A stretch of DNA of 64,000 nucleotides, taken from NCBI RefSeq assembly GCF_029910095.1, contig NZ_CP094526.1, forward strand, positions 6,386,001 through 6,450,000, written 5' to 3'. Positions 17,399-27,374 of the stretch are shown in pieces (the stretch's first letter is position 1; the number at the start of each line of letters is the position of its first letter). Position numbers and translations under genes: made by a program. The stretch comes from Bradyrhizobium sp. ISRA464. Its GTDB lineage: Bacteria; Pseudomonadota; Alphaproteobacteria; Rhizobiales; Xanthobacteraceae. The notes under the pieces are model-generated. The model was not told where the DNA came from and did no database searches. It saw only the letters and a list, made by a program, of their open reading frames with translations.

Positions 17399-18687
17399 AT
17401 CAATCTCGTTCGATTGTTTCGGACTAAGACGTAGGCAATGAGGGCAGTCGATGCGATATAAGAAACAGAAGACGCGGCGCTGAATATGATCAACCCGGAG
17501 GGAATCAAAATCGCAGCAGCGAGCAACCACGCAGCCAATCCTCCTCGGAGCCTAACCAATGCAATCGCAGAAATCACGTAAACGGCAATAAAGTTCGTTC
17601 CAGCCAAGCTGAACATCATTTCAATATCGAGCAACCCAATCTTGTCGCAGACCACGATTACGATCAGTGATGCAGCCACGAAATAGACACTGTTGCGGGG
17701 CGCACCGTCGCGCAAGTATCCGAGGCTGGCAGGAAGGAAGCGTCGACCGGACAGGTAAAGAACAAGTCGTGAGACGGCCACAACTGACCCGAAGAGATTG
17801 GCAACGATCAGCGATACACCAAGCAAAGGAACCAGCCAGCCTGGTGCGAATGGCGCGACTTGCGCCGCAGCCTGAAATATTGGTGTATTGAAATTCGCCT
17901 TAATATCAGCGATATGCACGAGCGCCGCGCTGCCGACGTATGCACTACAAACCAGAACAAATGCGAAGAACATTGCTCGGCCAAAATTCTTAGGATTCCG
18001 AAAATCCGCGGACAAATGGGACGCGATTTCCCAACCCGTGAAGGAGAAGAAGATCAACGGGATCTGACTCGCAACCGACAAGAAATCTGAGGGGCGACTG
18101 AACCCAACACCGCTGGCTCGCACTGCTAGCACGATGAGGGCAACGAGAGCGCCTACCAGAAGGAATAACGACGATCCGCCCACCAGCCTCACGCCACTTG
18201 AGAGTGTCTCGCCGCCAGACAGGGCAATGAAGGCAGCAAGCAAAATCAACAGCGCGGCAAGCAGATGAATATCCACGCTGGAGCCGGTTAATTTCTGTAA
18301 GTAGGCCGATCCCACAATTGCGATCGATGGCAAACCCAATAATGTCGCTCCAAGAAAGAGCAGTGCCACGAGCAACTCTGGGTACTGGCCGAAGGCAAGT
18401 TTTGCATAGTATGCAACCCCGCCAGTGTTCGGATATGCGCTACCGAGAACAACCATCGTTGTTAGGATCGGTACAGAGAGCAGCGAACATGCGAGCCAAG
18501 CGTAGATGCCATCCCGCCCGATTTTCTGGAACACAAGTCCTGGGAGCACGAGGATGCCGGACCCAAGGATTATTGTGACTATAAGCAATATCCCTGAGGC
18601 AAGTCCCAGGTGTCCCTTGAACTCACCTTGACTTTCATCTTTCACACCAGTCCTCGGAATGAGAAATAGATTCTCTGTAGTAACCAC
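17395..18687 (-). CDS. APC family amino acid permease
   Basis: 430-residue inner-membrane transporter with about twelve hydrophobic helices and the APC-superfamily start (GIVTIILGSGILVLPG-like block: LLIVTIILGSGILVLPGLVF). FFSFTGWEIASHLSADFRNP is the conserved loop after helix 6. Closest in style to YjeH-type exporters/antiporters. It probably imports the substrate or exports the product of the coupled radical SAM enzyme. GTG start at 18687; there is a 205-bp gap to the YqcI/YcgG gene upstream on the same strand. Confidence 0.88.
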   Translation of the reverse strand: MVTTENLFLIPRTGVKDESQGEFKGHLGLASGILLIVTIILGSGILVLPGLVFQKIGRDGIYAWLACSLLSVPILTTMVVLGSAYPNTGGVAYYAKLAFGQYPELLVALLFLGATLLGLPSIAIVGSAYLQKLTGSSVDIHLLAALLILLAAFIALSGGETLSSGVRLVGGSSLFLLVGALVALIVLAVRASGVGFSRPSDFLSVASQIPLIFFSFTGWEIASHLSADFRNPKNFGRAMFFAFVLVCSAYVGSAALVHIADIKANFNTPIFQAAAQVAPFAPGWLVPLLGVSLIVANLFGSVVAVSRLVLYLSGRRFLPASLGYLRDGAPRNSVYFVAASLIVIVVCDKIGLLDIEMMFSLAGTNFIAVYVISAIALVRLRGGLAAWLLAAAILIPSGLIIFSAASSVSYIASTALIAYVLVRNNRTRLI

Positions 18688-18892
18688 ACCGAGTCGTGCG
18701 TCTGCGTACTACCGACAGTATGTCGCAAGCGGGCATCACCGCAGCGTCTCTCATTTGCAAGACCATTGACCCTGCTCAATCATTGTACGGCCACAAAAGC
18801 GAAGCGCGACCGGCCACATTGCCTGACACCCAAATTGGTCTCAAGATCCAGGTGGAGAGAAGGACGGAGGGAAGCCGTTGACATGCCGCCAG

Positions 18893-19639
18893 TCACTTGA
18901 AGTGCAGAGGGCACTCGAGTGGAGCGTCCTCATTGTTGTCGGGGATCATGTACTGCTGCCACTGCGCTTCCCCTAGAACGTACGATCCTAGCAATGGGCT
19001 GTGTGTGACATCATCATAGATGTCGATGCTGCGTCTGATCTTCGCTGTAATAGCTCTGCCTCGCTGATCGGCGGGAGCTGCAATGTCGAAGATCTTTCGC
19101 GGATTGATAACGAAGGCCAGTCCGGCTCCCATGTTCCTGCTTCTGCGAAGAACGTAGGCAGGATGACTTACATTCACGAAGAGTTCACATCCGTGAAAGC
19201 ACATCGTCCACGTGTGGTGCGCAGGATCCTTGGCCACGTGCACAGGCCAAGGTCGCCGATCTTCATCGATGAGAAACTGCATCGCTTCTATGAAGACCTG
19301 TTTGAAGTGATCCGTGGTGGAGAGCGCGGCGACTGGCTCAAAAAGCACGAGGAGTGGGTGGTGGCCCTTAACATCGAGAGCGTCGATATCGATCTGTTCA
19401 ATGTAAGTTCGTAAGCCGCAAGCTAGAATATCAAGCTCGTACCGTGATTTTCCGTAATCGTATGGAATGAGGAGAAAGCGCAACTTGCCGCGCTTGACCG
19501 CGCTCCGCCCGAAAAAACATGGAAATCCAGGACCGTTTTCGGCCACATTGTTGAACTTCGATAGAACATACGAGATCGCTGCGTGCCCCCACTGGAATTT
19601 ATCAGTGAGGTTGGCAAGTTCTCCTTGATTGATTAGCAT
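18893..19639 (-). CDS. YqcI/YcgG family protein (possible haem-dependent N-hydroxylase)
   Basis: 248-residue cytoplasmic protein with YqcI/YcgG signatures: FPCFFGRSAVKRGKLRFLLI near residue 40 and CFHGCELFVNVSHPAYVLRR followed by SRNMG near 150-170. From established knowledge as I recall it, members such as GntA of guanitoxin biosynthesis are haem enzymes that hydroxylate a guanidine or amine nitrogen. That activity for this protein is inference. It lies upstream of an amino-acid permease and a KamA-like aminomutase on one strand, suggesting a pathway making an N-hydroxylated and/or beta-amino acid. Ribosome site GAGGAA precedes the ATG at 19639. Confidence 0.75.
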   Translation of the reverse strand: MLINQGELANLTDKFQWGHAAISYVLSKFNNVAENGPGFPCFFGRSAVKRGKLRFLLIPYDYGKSRYELDILACGLRTYIEQIDIDALDVKGHHPLLVLFEPVAALSTTDHFKQVFIEAMQFLIDEDRRPWPVHVAKDPAHHTWTMCFHGCELFVNVSHPAYVLRRSRNMGAGLAFVINPRKIFDIAAPADQRGRAITAKIRRSIDIYDDVTHSPLLGSYVLGEAQWQQYMIPDNNEDAPLECPLHFK

Positions 19640-21869
19640 ATGTTTTCCTCGGATTTAGGTGACAAGCATTGTTGACGATCCCTGACGGATTGACGCGATG
19701 CGGCGTACACGTTTGCGACGACCGGCTCCGTTCTATCGGCCCCTACCGTGTTCCCGCGCAAAGAGCATCCCTCATAAAGCGTTGCCGGATGTCTCCATCT
19801 GGGCCCCCAATGCGCGGGGTCGGCTCGGGAGCGCAGCCACTGCTGACAACCGTATGTTCGGCGCGCCCGACCAAGGGATGAGTTGTTCTCAGTCCATGAT
19901 ACAGCGCGTTCGCGGATCCCTTGCAGGCGTCGTGCCAAATGAGAAACTCATTTCAGAGCAATACGACCACTCCGACATCGCTATGTCGGATGTCCTACAG
20001 ACGACACCGAGGCTCGCAACGGCGCGCGAGTCAGGGGGCATTGAGGGCGGCAAAGGAGGATGCGAGTTCGCCGAGGACGTTCGCTTTGCGCGGGCACGGC
20101 GGTTGTTGCCCTATTGAACCAACTCGGCGGGTTCAATGCTCCGCTTTCGGCGATGAGCCTTGCGTAGCGACTTTCCTGCGAATGGTCGCTCCCCTCTTTC
20201 GGCAGGAACAGGCATTTGTCATCAAGATGCTGCAGCATTTTTGCGGTGCAATCGAAGGTATCGCAAGGACGCTATTCGATATGGCATTGCTGCGGCAGTC
20301 GCTTGAAGAGCTTGCTTGTCCGCAGAGCGCATAGCGGATCATCGCAGCGGACAATCGCTTCGCGAGCACACATTCAAACACATCTGCGGGCAACACGAAC
20401 GAAGGAGAGTATCTACGCGAGCGAACGGGTCCTGCCCCGGGCGGATAGCTCTGTATTCGTGATTGACAACATATTTTTGTAGGCAGCCAAAGCACGTAAC
20501 AGGCGCATCGCCATAAAATAACGCGGCGATCGCACCCCTATCTGCGTTGCCATCCGCGCGCATGTGATCGCCAAGCACCGCGACCGACCCGATCCCGCCG
20601 CCGAGTTCGCAACGCGATGCGCCCAAGATGCATGGCTCCGTGATGTTTGTGCCTCATGACACCACCTTTCTCCGACGACGCGCGCGGCCGCCGCTGTCAA
20701 CGATCCGCGATCGAGGCGTCAACGCCATGGCATCCGCTTGCGGGCCAATAGGCTCCGCGGCGGTTCGAGGCTTGCGCAGTCGCGCGCTCCGTGCCGCAGC
20801 ACTTGCCGCAGCGCTGCTCTGGCGTTCACCGAGCGCCGACAGGCCCTCCCCACGCTCAAGCCTCTGCTCGAGGTCCGCCAATTCTGCCTTGCACTCGATT
20901 ACAACCGTTGAGCGCGAAGGAGTGTTATCTTGAGCTCGTCTCGTCGCCTCGATATTTCTTCGAGCTCCCAATCGCCCTGCATCATCTTTCTTGTTATCTA
21001 TAATTGCCGATGCGTGTCCGGCGGTCAGCTTTAAGAACACAGGTTCGGCATCTCGCCGCCATGCGATACTTGCGCTTGAGCCTCAGGTTAACGGCCGCGC
21101 GGTCGATTGCCTCGTGGCATAACGTTTTGACTATGGTGCACACCATCTCTTTGAGTCCCGCCATTCGTCCATGCCTTGTACCGGGCAATTGGATAGCGGC
21201 CGACAAACTGAACGCCACCCGAAGATGAGAGACGTCGCGAGGCAGCTGCGCGCTTTGGACGCGAGCGCATCAGGACAGCTCTGACCGCGATCAATTGAGC
21301 AAGTCTCATCTGAATATGTCGATCAGGGTTGGACGACGATCATGATCGCGACGGATTTCGCCGCATCTTCAAGCAACCGGCATGCCAAAGACATTTGAGA
21401 GCTTTCTCGATGAAAGGACAGCTCTCGCCGCACTGTCTGGATGCAGACATCTTGTTGTCGCGCCTAAGCCAAGCGACGTCTTGAACGAGACAGTTCAACG
21501 TCGCAGCACGACGTCGATAGCCGCGATTACTGAAGAGAAACCTCCCTTGCAGCCAGAATGCTCTCACCAATTTCGGGTGGCGCGCTATCGAGTAGAACAT
21601 TCTATCAATAGACATGACGCCGGTGATGCGAACGCGACCGCGGCGAGACGATCGTCTCAACAAAGCAAAAGATCGGTGTTCTGGAGAGCGCAATCCGGAG
21701 CCAACCTATTGAATGAGCAAGACAGTACAAGCAAGGTAGCATCGCCGTGGCGTCACCAGCGTCCGTCGCGTGACCGGCGACTCGCCGCAACCGTGACGCC
21801 CGCGACACCGATAGCGCTCACGCAGCTTGGGCACGTCGCAATGATGGGCCAGCGAGCCGATCAAGCACC
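19640..21869. other. long stretch without a credible gene
   Basis: About 2.2 kb. Overlapping open frames exist in several phases but none has a recognisable domain. On the plus strand at about 20166-20334 a frame reads RMVAPLFRQEQAFVIKMLQH and might be a protein-end fragment. On the minus strand, a frame at 20654-21040 has a helical IECKAELADLEQRLERGE segment. Both are unassigned. No tts or nod box was found. Probably degenerate mobile-element DNA. Confidence 0.45.
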
Positions 21870-22373
21870 GCTGGCGCTGAGTGCGGAGGACGTTGCCCGT
21901 TTCCTGGAGGCTGTCCCGATCCTGCGCGACCGCATTGCGTTGGTGACGGCCTACGCTGCCGGGGCTACGGGTCGGCGAGGTCGGCCGCCTGACGCCAGCG
22001 CAATCGACAGCAAGCGCATGCTGATCCTGATGACGGCCCGCAAGGGCGGCAACGATCGCTACATGATGCTGTCGCTGCGGCTGCTCATCATCCTGCGATC
22101 CTATTGGTATCTTGCCAAACCGCGCCATTGGCTGTCTTCGGGATGCAATCTGGGCGATCTGGTGAGCGTTGCCACCTCCAGGAGACTTGCCGCAAAGCTT
22201 GGCAGCATGCCCGCCTCGATCAGCGGGTGATGGCACATGTTCTGCGGCACAGCTTTGCTACTCACCGTTATGGGCGCGGTACTGGTATCCGGCTCATCCA
22301 AGTACTTCTTAGGCATGCGCGACTGTCGTCGACGGAGCGATGCACGCAAGTCGCAACCAATCGGACGCACTAG
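21870..22373 (+). pseudogene. tyrosine recombinase (XerC/D-like integrase), degenerate
   Basis: C-terminal half of a site-specific tyrosine recombinase broken by several indels. Recognisable pieces: LSAEDVARFLEAVPILRDRI and YAAGATGRRG at about 21870-21980, SAIDSKRMLILMTARKGGND, the helix LLIILRSYWYLAKPRHWL, and then in another frame HVLRHSFATHRYG with the catalytic R..H block and IRLIQVLLRHARLSSTERC up to 22360. The catalytic Tyr context survives only as RCTQVATN (Tyr lost to Cys). Resembles recombinases carried by IS91-type or plasmid elements. Nonfunctional. Confidence 0.7.
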
Positions 22374-22686
22374 CCAGAAGTCCGCTCGACGATCTCGACG
22401 CACGATTGAGATCTCGCCCAGGGCAGGTGCCGGGCGCACGTCCGCGTTCGAGGTGGCGGACTCTTCCCCCAGCGCGGCAATGCGCTCCGCGTCACCCACG
22501 CCGGGCACCTGAGCCGGTTCCAGCTACGCTTAATGGGGGTCATCGAAGAGTGCTGGACTGCGGCGCGCTCGTGCCCGGCTCGCGCATCCTCAGGCGCAAC
22601 CAAGCTCAACTCTAAAGATTTCGATCGCTTGCACTGAATGCGAAGGTCGACCGACTGTGCCGCGAGCTCCACCTTGAGCTCGTTGC

Positions 22687-23060
22687 TCAGTGCAACCACG
22701 CATGGCCCGAAGCGCCGCGGTCGAAAGCCACGCCAGCTCCTCCGGCGCGATCCGCTGCACTCAGCTCGATCTCGACCAGCCCGCAGGCCTTCGTCGGCCG
22801 CGCGCTGATGTCCAAAGGCCTCGCCGATGAAATACGCACGTCAGCTGCGCTGCGGCTCTCGACACCAATTTAGATCGGCACGAAGCTCGGCGTCTTGACC
22901 GCCGGCGCCGCAACCTGGCGGCGCCCTCCCGTGAGCAGTCCGGGCCGATGCCATTGCGCTGCGTCACCTCCGAAGCGTTCGTTCGCTCCCGCCTCAAAGC
23001 TCTGCGCCGACTATTGTTGGGTTTGTCGAGTTCGCAACAGGTGGTGTTTCGACCCTTGCT
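22687..23060 (-). pseudogene. tnpA: IS66 TnpA remnant
   Basis: In the minus direction, pieces in three phases rebuild an IS66 TnpA: AQSFEAGANE, then SEVTQRNGIGPD, GRRQVAAPAVKTPSFVPI (followed by an in-frame stop), and ARPTKACGLVEIELSAADRA, ending at 22687. At least three frame changes and one stop. It belongs to a different IS66 subgroup from the copies at 0-0.8 and 13-16 kb (PSFVPI / KACGLVEIEL type). Confidence 0.6.
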
Positions 23061-23398
23061 GTTTCGCGCTCACTTAAGTCTCTGAATAAAATGCAGAACG
23101 GTTTCAGGGGTGCCTTTCGCAGCAGTCGGCACGAGTCTTGATTTGGCAGGTGCCGCCCGAGCTCAACGAGCGATCATCTCATTCGAAGGAACAACAGTGA
23201 AGACCAACCTGTCAGCCATGGTGCATCCGAACAAAACGCATATGCAGCGTCTGGCGCGCCGCTTTGGATAGAGGCGGGAGCGGCTGACGGAGCTTTGTTG
23301 CTCCCTAGCTGCATGTCTACGCGCCTCCCGTAATTGCGAATTCCGGACGACGCTGAGCTACGCGCGCTTCTATTGGTCCCCCGAGCTGAGGCTATAAA
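23061..23398. other. upstream region of the autotransporter gene
   Basis: About 340 bp with no gene. A GAGG ribosome site lies just before the TTG start at 23399. No tts box or recognisable sigma-54 promoter was found. Confidence 0.45.
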
Positions 23399-26300
23399 TT
23401 GAGAACGAAACAATTCGCAAGGACGGCTACGGCCGTCGCGGCCTATGCGTTGCTCGCCACGCCCAGCCAGGCCATTGAAACTTATGATGTCAGGGATTCG
23501 AACGGTGTGCCGTTTATACGGGCGCGAATATTCGGTACCGGCGACGCCCCCTATTGTTGCGAAAATGCGGAGCCGGTGTCCTCGGTGCGGAATTTGTCGC
23601 AATGGGAAACAGATCAGGCGCTGGCCGGGATTCAGTATTGGGCTGAAATCATCAAGGTTGTCCCTGGTCAATCGCCGGCCATTATCAATATCGTCGCAGA
23701 CCATAGTGACAACGCGTCTGGCTTTTCCGCTTATCAGGGGGTCGTCACGAAGGTGCAGGCGGCACTCACCGGTCAGGATCCGGGCGAGCTTGACGATGGT
23801 GCGCATGGCGTGATTGGAATCGGCCAGATGGGATTCTCATCCGAGCCGTATATCCCGTCCCAAGTGTCGATGACACCCAGTACGAATCTACCAGCGGTCG
23901 TAGTGCACGAGATGGCACATGCGTTGGGCATGCTGGGCGACGGTACTAACTGGGTGTCTTTTTCCAAAACGATAGATGGGTGGACGAGCCATTGGTACGA
24001 TGACAATGGCAAACAGGCTCGGCCGGGGCAGACGATTTATTGTTCCCGATGCTTGAACCCACCAGCTGCCGACGTTTTCGACCTCCGGCGCGATCAAGGC
24101 TATTTCGGTGGGAGGCACGTGAGCGAAGTGCTCGCCGGCGCCATGCCAGGTGTTCCGCTGCGATCGACGAGTGGCATGTCGCATATCGAGCTCAACAACA
24201 GTTTGATGAGCCATCAGAAATACCGGAACTACACCAATCTGATGGAGGCGGAGCTCGCAGCGCTCCAGGATCTCGGCTACACCATCGATCGGCGCAATTT
24301 CTTCGGCTACTCACTGTACGGCAGTGGCCAGACTCTGGTGAACGACAACCCCTTCTTCAGCCGCAACGCCGGTGGTACCGCCTACCTTCCGAACACCTAC
24401 AATACGGCCATGCTTGGGCTGGGATTGCACGTGTATGGCAGCAATAATACGGTGGTTCAGCGCGCCGACCTGCTCTCACGCGGCGTCGGCGGTGCGGGCA
24501 TCCGCGTCGACGGCGGAAACAATTCAATAACAATCCTGCCCGGGACTCGCGTCTATGCGGACGGCGCCAATGGGCGCGCCGTCATGTTCATCTACGGCAA
24601 GGATCACACATTTACCCAGCGTGGTGACGTGCAGGCTGTCGGCAACCATGGCATCGCCGCAAGCTTCGATTTCGGCAACAACGTGGTAGGGAATCGCTTC
24701 GAGTATCGTGGCTCGTACATTCACACCACGCGTAATGAACCGGCCCCAATTCTCGATGAAATCAATGGTCCGCTGGTCAGCACGTTCGACCTGACCGGAC
24801 GTCTGGCTGGCAACTATGCGGCGATGTACATGTCGAACAACGCTTATGTGGGCCAGATCAATGTGATGCGTGGGGCGGTGCTATCAGGGGACATCCGTTC
24901 AGATTACGCCCAGGTTGATGGAAACGGTGCGCCGCGGCTAACAAAGTTGACGTTCGGCATAGCGCCCGATGCGAGTGGTCACTCTACAGGGCAACCAGAC
25001 CCAAGCTTTGCATTTCGCTATCATGGCAATATCGTCGGACACAACAATCTGTCATTGCAATTGTTGGGCGGCAGCTCTTTTTTTACCGGACATCACGAAG
25101 TGTACGACGCGAATGTCGCGCAAAGTGCAACGCTGACTGGCAATGGCAGTTACCTGCTCAACACCGATGGCCGTTTCATCAATAGCGGCACGTTCGCGCC
25201 GCTAATCAATGGCCGTGACAACAGCATAACGGTGAAAGGCGACTTCTTACAGACCTCTAGCGGCCGCTTGCAAGTCGCACTGAACGATACTGGCGCATTC
25301 AGCCGACTCGTGGTGAACGGCAATGCAGCTGTCAACGGTACGTTCACGATTGCGCCGCAGCGTGGCTGGTATGGCAGCGGTTTCAAGTTTGCATCCAATC
25401 AGTGGTTGAACGCCACAGCTCTCACCGGTTCATTCACGAACGTGGCGACATCTCTTCAATCACCTACCCTGACAGCCGTGGCCGCGGCTCAGGGCAACAA
25501 TACGTACGCTGTGACGTTCTCGCGTCCACCCGAGGCTTACTCTCGCTATGCCGCCGATTCCAACAGCCGGCAGGTGGGAGCGGCACTTGATCAAGTCGCG
25601 GGCAACGCCGCTTTAGGGTTGCACACCCTCGTCGGAGCACTCGACTTCTCCGCGCCGGACGGTACAGGGGTTACATCTGCGCTGGGTCAGCTTTCGCCAG
25701 CGGCCTATGCGTCGGCCACAGCCGAGCAGGTCAACAACAGCTTCTATGCCCGTTCGGCGGTCTACAACCGTCTGAAGCAGGCTTTCGGCGGCGCGCCATC
25801 CCACCCGATTGCGGTGATGACTTATGGGTCTGAGCAGGCTACCGGCAAATCCGGCACCGCTGTCGGTTCGATCGGACAGACGCCTCCCGGCGCTCCATCC
25901 GATGACTTGCTGCGTTACGCGGCGTGGGGCTTCGCCTTTGGTGGCTGGTCAACGCAATCAGGTGAGAGCAATGCCGCCAAGACCAAATCCACCATTGGCG
26001 GTTTCCTAACTGGTATTGATACGGCCGTCGATGACGACTGGCGTTTCGGCGTTCTTGCAGGCTACAGCCGCTCTACCTTGATAGCTAATTCTCCTCGGTC
26101 GTTCGGCAGCAGCGAGGAGTACACAGTCGGTACCTACGCCGGCACCGAGTGGGCTGCACCAAAAGGAGCTATCGCGTTCCGCTCAGGCCTGGCCTTCACA
26201 TGGCACGATCTGCAGATGACCCGCAACGTTGCCTTCCCGGGCTTCAGGGACAATCTGAGCTCCGACTACGATGCACGCACCTTCCAGATCTTCGGGGAGC

Positions 26301-26755
26301 TCGGCTACACGGCTCACGTCAGCGACCATTCCTTGGTCGAGCCCTATGCCAATCTCGCCTATGTTCAGGGCGAAACGGACGGTTTTAGCGAGAAAGGATG
26401 GAGCGGAGCGACACTTGATATGCGCGCCGACACAATAAGAACGACCCTCTCCACCCTCGGCATCCGAGCCACTAACAGCCTTCAGTTTGGGCACGTAGCC
26501 TCGACAGTACGGACCGGCCTTGGCTGGCGCCATGCCTTTGGGGACTACATTCCGCTGTCAACAGGCAGCTTCGCTGCCGGTTCTAGCGCCTTTGCAGCTT
26601 CGGGCCTATCCATTGGCAGGGACTTGGCACTCGTAGAATCCGGTGTGGACTTCCAGCTCTCCAGCAACACGACCCTTGGCGTCGCCTATCAGGGTCAGTT
26701 CGGCTCAGGCGTCGCACAGAACAGCCTCCACGCCAACTTCAACGTGAAGTTCTGA
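23399..26755 (+). CDS. autotransporter with N-terminal zinc metalloprotease-like passenger
   Basis: 1,118-residue type V secreted protein. Signal peptide to about residue 23 (ends PSQAIE). Residues about 25-300 form a protease-like domain with HEMAHALGMLGDG (His170, Glu171, His174), a HExxHxxGxxG zinc motif of metzincin type, and cysteines at CCEN and CSRC. A repetitive Gly/Asn-rich beta-helical passenger follows (about 310-700). Residues about 840-1118 form the autotransporter beta-barrel, ending LHANFNVKF with terminal Phe. TTG start with GAGG seven bases upstream; no in-frame ATG precedes the leader. Probably exposes or releases a protease at the cell surface. Intact. Confidence 0.88.
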   Translation: MRTKQFARTATAVAAYALLATPSQAIETYDVRDSNGVPFIRARIFGTGDAPYCCENAEPVSSVRNLSQWETDQALAGIQYWAEIIKVVPGQSPAIINIVADHSDNASGFSAYQGVVTKVQAALTGQDPGELDDGAHGVIGIGQMGFSSEPYIPSQVSMTPSTNLPAVVVHEMAHALGMLGDGTNWVSFSKTIDGWTSHWYDDNGKQARPGQTIYCSRCLNPPAADVFDLRRDQGYFGGRHVSEVLAGAMPGVPLRSTSGMSHIELNNSLMSHQKYRNYTNLMEAELAALQDLGYTIDRRNFFGYSLYGSGQTLVNDNPFFSRNAGGTAYLPNTYNTAMLGLGLHVYGSNNTVVQRADLLSRGVGGAGIRVDGGNNSITILPGTRVYADGANGRAVMFIYGKDHTFTQRGDVQAVGNHGIAASFDFGNNVVGNRFEYRGSYIHTTRNEPAPILDEINGPLVSTFDLTGRLAGNYAAMYMSNNAYVGQINVMRGAVLSGDIRSDYAQVDGNGAPRLTKLTFGIAPDASGHSTGQPDPSFAFRYHGNIVGHNNLSLQLLGGSSFFTGHHEVYDANVAQSATLTGNGSYLLNTDGRFINSGTFAPLINGRDNSITVKGDFLQTSSGRLQVALNDTGAFSRLVVNGNAAVNGTFTIAPQRGWYGSGFKFASNQWLNATALTGSFTNVATSLQSPTLTAVAAAQGNNTYAVTFSRPPEAYSRYAADSNSRQVGAALDQVAGNAALGLHTLVGALDFSAPDGTGVTSALGQLSPAAYASATAEQVNNSFYARSAVYNRLKQAFGGAPSHPIAVMTYGSEQATGKSGTAVGSIGQTPPGAPSDDLLRYAAWGFAFGGWSTQSGESNAAKTKSTIGGFLTGIDTAVDDDWRFGVLAGYSRSTLIANSPRSFGSSEEYTVGTYAGTEWAAPKGAIAFRSGLAFTWHDLQMTRNVAFPGFRDNLSSDYDARTFQIFGELGYTAHVSDHSLVEPYANLAYVQGETDGFSEKGWSGATLDMRADTIRTTLSTLGIRATNSLQFGHVASTVRTGLGWRHAFGDYIPLSTGSFAAGSSAFAASGLSIGRDLALVESGVDFQLSSNTTLGVAYQGQFGSGVAQNSLHANFNVKF

Positions 26756-27374
26756 GGACGCCGGAGGCGAGAGCTTTTGGAGGACCGGGTGTCCGGATCG
26801 ACCCGGAATCCGAAGGGATCGAGGAGAAGTATAGGGCTATCATCGAGGGGTGACCCACAGATTGTCAAGGATCGACAGCGTCACGTCCCCGCGCTTGAAT
26901 CGGCCTTGCACGGCTGCGCAGTCAGGTTCGGCGAGGCGCCAATGCCGCGTGCCGGCTGCCGGGGCCGCACTTGGCGAATAGCGAATAGCCCCGCTTCCAG
27001 GACCGCGTCGGTGACATCGTCCGGCAGTCCCGTGCAACTCCGAGGCAGTTTGCAGTTGCCCGCGGCAATTAGCCAGTCATGTCCAACGGTGCACTAAAAG
27101 ACTGGGTGGCACTTGGAGTAAGATCAGACTCGACCGATAGTTTCAGCTCGAGATGACAATTGCATTCGCGCGTTCTGTGCGAGACCGAACAACATTGTCG
27201 GCGAGACTTCAAACAGCACAGCCTCCACGCACGCTGATTGTCGCGCAAGCCTGTGACGTTGGATAGCTTGTCAGCGCCATCGTGACTCGCATCAATGCAA
27301 GGCGCGAGCGAAATCACAAAAGCTCGCCGGATGAACAAATGGTCAAGAGCCTGGAGCAAATGGCGTCAGGTACG
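26756..27374. other. intergenic stretch, nothing recognised
   Basis: About 620 bp between the autotransporter stop and the oxidoreductase start. A weak hairpin (CCGGGT-ACCCGG, 26788-26809) lies shortly after the autotransporter stop. No gene or known promoter site seen; the interval must carry the promoter of the oxidoreductase/SDR operon. Confidence 0.4.

Noticed and set aside
21021-21040. GTCAGCTTTAAGAACA as a tts-box candidate
   Set aside because: Only the first eight bases fit; the TCGAAAGCT core is missing.
20654-21040. 128-codon minus-strand frame as a real gene
   Set aside because: No domain, Arg/Ala-rich composition typical of antisense GC-rich DNA, surrounded by other random frames.
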